Part shown: in pieces, positions 4,213-6,033 of the stretch
Layout: the number at the start of each line of letters is the position of its first letter
Position numbering within the stretch: the stretch's first letter is position 1
Position numbers and translations under genes: made by a program
Source: Actinomycetes bacterium
GTDB taxonomy: Bacteria; Actinomycetota; Acidimicrobiia; Acidimicrobiales; Acidimicrobiaceae
DNA: 6,033 bases
Reading direction: 5' to 3'
Assembly: GCA_021844725.1 (NCBI GenBank)
Contig: JAKBSX010000206.1
Coordinates: forward strand, 1-6,033
The notes under the pieces: model-generated
Seen by the model: only the letters and a program-made list of their open reading frames with translations
Databases searched by the model: none
Told to the model about the DNA's origin: nothing

Positions 4213-6033
4213 TCACCCAGCAGAAACGACGGAAATCTTTGAAGTCATATGCGACGGTAAGGCATCGTAATGATCGTGTTCAAGAACAAACTTACCGCGG
4301 GCACCGGTGAGTGCTCTGAGATCAATCGCGTAGTGTTTCATTTCAGCAGTTGGGACAATGGCCGTTATCCTCTGCCGGTCTTTTGGGAGTGCCTCTGTTC
4401 CCTGCACCTTTGCACGCCTGCTATTGAGATCACCGAGTACGTCACCCAAAGTATTAGATGGTACCGTGACTAGAACTTTTGAAATCGGCTCTAGAACAAT
4501 AGGGTCACCGTGTGAGAGCGCTTCCTTAAAGGCTAAGGCACCAGCCATCTTGAAGCTCAACTCAGAAGAGTCAACAGAATGAAATTTACCGTCAAAACAG
4601 GTCACCCTCACGTCCACGACGGGAAATCCTTTTGGACCCCCCTGTGTCATCGCCTCCAATACACCCTTTTCCACTGCCGGTAAAAATTGTTTCGGGATCG
4701 CCCCACCATAAATAGCATCGATGAATTCGAATCCGCCCCCCCGCTCCAGAGGTTCGACCTTGAGACTCGCTACTCCAAATTGACCATGGCCTCCAGACTG
4801 TTTCTTATACTTACCTTCGGCTTGGCAAGGCTTAGTGATTGTTTCTTTGTAGGGAATAAGAATGTCTTCAACTTTAACTTCCACGCCGTACTTTCGATGG
4901 AGCCGCTCACAGGCAATACCGAGGTGCATTTCTCCCATACCGCATAAAAGCGTCTGTCGAGTCTCGTCAACTCTTTTGAGTTCTAGCGCCGGGTCCTCAT
5001 CCTGGAGACGATGGATACCGCTCATCAACTTATCTTCGTCACCTTTCGAATTGGGTGAAATAGCCATGGAGTACACACTCGGATCGGGTTTGGGAAACTC
5101 GAAAATAATCGATTCACCTTTAGCGGCTAGCGTATCTCCAGTCGAAACTCCTGACAGCTTTGGAACGGCCACGATGTCGCCAGCTCTTGCCTCAGTTAAA
5201 GGCATAGTTTCTTTGCCGCGAATCATGTTGATGACGTGCAAGCGCTCTTCGGAATGTGTCCGCGTGTTGAACAGCGTGCAATCCGGCTTCAGAGTTCCAG
5301 ACATCAGCTTTATCAATGAGACCTTACCCACATAAGGGTCAGAAATAGTCTTAAATACTGTTGCAACTACTGGTCCAGAAGGATCACACTTTAGCTCTCT
5401 CAAATTACCAGAACCATCCAGTCCTACCGCTCGACTAAAAAGCGGGGATGGGGCCAGTTCTGCTATCAGTGCCGCAACCCGATCCACTCCAATACCCGTT
5501 GACGCAGAGGCGCAAACAACCGGAAACACAGTACCTGCAGCGACTCCACTTGCAAGAGTTGCCTCGAGTTCTGACGGGGAGGGTATTTCTCCGGCTAGAT
5601 ACCTTTCCATGAGATCGTCATCACCGACAACGATCCCCTCTATCAAATGTTCTCTTACTTTATGCTCTAGCTCAGAAATCGAATCCGGGATGGGCTCGAC
5701 CCTAGAGGCTGCGCCATCGTAGATAATGGCTTTGTCATCTAGTAAATCGGCAATTCCGCAAAATGAGCCTTCTTCTCCAATAGGCAGCTCAAGTGGAGCA
5801 ATACCACTTCCAAAAATTTCAACCATTTCGTCAAGTACCCGATTGAAACTACCCCTCTCTCTGTCTAGCTTATTTACGATTATCAAGCGCGGTAGCGACA
5901 GCTCCTCAGCCAATTCCCAAGCCGCTATCGTCTGAGCTTCAACGCCTTCGACGGCACTAACCACAATCGCCATTAGGTCAGCTGCAAAGCTGGCGGTTCT
6001 CAATTCGTATATGAAATCGGCTCTAGAACAATA
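4213..6033 (-). CDS. EF-G2-type elongation factor G-like GTPase, N-terminus missing
   Basis: This is a translational GTPase related to EF-G, of the paralogous EF-G2/FusA2 kind found in addition to the main translocase. Its cellular role is poorly defined. Counting the Leu codon at 6003 as residue 1, the G domain shows G4 NKLD (44-47) and a G5-like ASASTGIG (165-172). Domain II is at about 205-300. Domain III contains GMGEMHLGI (355-363). Domain IV has KYKKQSGGHGQFG (398-410) and the tip segment DGKFHSVDSSE (471-481), with the conserved His. Domain V runs from about 506 and ends with HDHYDALPSH (576-585), typical of the EF-G2 subgroup rather than canonical EF-G. The P-loop, switch I and most of the DxPG motif lie beyond the window. 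The last codons before the edge (Y-C-S-R before A-D-F) do not match the family and are probably artefactual. Reliable coding begins at about 6022. Confidence 0.92.
   Translation of the reverse strand, partial: YCSRADFIYELRTASFAADLMAIVVSAVEGVEAQTIAAWELAEELSLPRLIIVNKLDRERGSFNRVLDEMVEIFGSGIAPLELPIGEEGSFCGIADLLDDKAIIYDGAASRVEPIPDSISELEHKVREHLIEGIVVGDDDLMERYLAGEIPSPSELEATLASGVAAGTVFPVVCASASTGIGVDRVAALIAELAPSPLFSRAVGLDGSGNLRELKCDPSGPVVATVFKTISDPYVGKVSLIKLMSGTLKPDCTLFNTRTHSEERLHVINMIRGKETMPLTEARAGDIVAVPKLSGVSTGDTLAAKGESIIFEFPKPDPSVYSMAISPNSKGDEDKLMSGIHRLQDEDPALELKRVDETRQTLLCGMGEMHLGIACERLHRKYGVEVKVEDILIPYKETITKPCQAEGKYKKQSGGHGQFGVASLKVEPLERGGGFEFIDAIYGGAIPKQFLPAVEKGVLEAMTQGGPKGFPVVDVRVTCFDGKFHSVDSSELSFKMAGALAFKEALSHGDPIVLEPISKVLVTVPSNTLGDVLGDLNSRRAKVQGTEALPKDRQRITAIVPTAEMKHYAIDLRALTGARGKFVLEHDHYDALPSHMTSKISVVSAG
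4480..4501. repeat. Internal copy of a 22-nt exact direct repeat (EF-G domain IV/V)
   Basis: This stretch is identical, base for base, to the last 22 nt of the window (6012-6033). Here it encodes IVLEPIS at the domain IV/V border of the EF-G-like protein, a segment that matches the family well, so this is the authentic copy. The identity ends at the upstream base (T versus A). On the other side it runs to the window end, so its true extent is unknown. Confidence 0.85.
6012..6033. repeat. Terminal copy of the 22-nt repeat, probable assembly artefact
   Basis: These final 22 nt repeat 4480-4501 exactly, but are read in another frame of the same gene. The - strand translation gives Y-C-S-R where EF-G proteins have the D-x-P-G-(Y/H) of G3. 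Family-like sequence (A-D-F-I) resumes in the 10 nt GCCGATTTCA at the inner end of the repeat. That 10-nt segment is compatible with both places and is the likely crossover point of a chimeric read or graph error. Confidence 0.8.

Noticed and set aside
4862..5335. A 157-residue open frame on the + strand
   Set aside because: It lies entirely opposite the EF-G-like gene, is serine- and arginine-rich shadow sequence, and matches no recognisable fold. The same holds for the other + strand frames in 4270-5935.

Overview
The window looks like one end-to-end metagenomic or draft-genome contig from a bacterium of moderate GC (mid-40s percent by eye). The gene types fit an actinobacterial-like lineage: an EF-G2-type translation GTPase whose C-terminus carries an HDHYD..LP.H signature, soluble bacterial P450s, a membrane-anchored SCO protein and a DUF4383 membrane protein. 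This placement is inference from gene content only, and no rRNA or tRNA is present to support it.

Layout. The left half (1-3186) is all on the + strand. It holds the C-terminal two thirds of a cytochrome P450 cut by the window start (1-810), a single-pass membrane SCO/thioredoxin-fold protein (989-1765), and a complete second P450 (1981-3186). The two P450s are paralogs, about 63% identical over 268 aligned residues by hand count. The right half is on the - strand and converges on the P450s. An EF-G-like GTPase (4213 to window end, N-terminus missing) is followed by a small four-helix DUF4383 membrane protein (3457-3855). The facing 3' ends are separated by 270 bp that contain a strong 55-nt inverted repeat, probably a bidirectional terminator.

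How the genes may relate. The spacers of 178 and 215 bp between the three + strand genes argue against a tightly coupled operon. The second spacer holds a 27-bp near-perfect palindrome that looks like an operator. No ferredoxin or reductase is visible, so the P450 electron donors must lie elsewhere. The EF-G2 and DUF4383 genes have no evident functional link to the P450s.

Most notable points. Both P450s carry an I-helix AGHHTS motif, the form known from CYP51 sterol demethylases, although their haem loop and overall sequence look like ordinary class I bacterial P450s. A SCO-type copper/thiol protein sits between the two paralogs. The last 22 nt of the window exactly repeat an internal stretch of the EF-G gene in a different reading frame, exactly where the conserved DxPG motif should be, so the right end is probably chimeric. 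No convincing wholly new system is visible. The P450-SCO-P450 group is the best candidate for follow-up.
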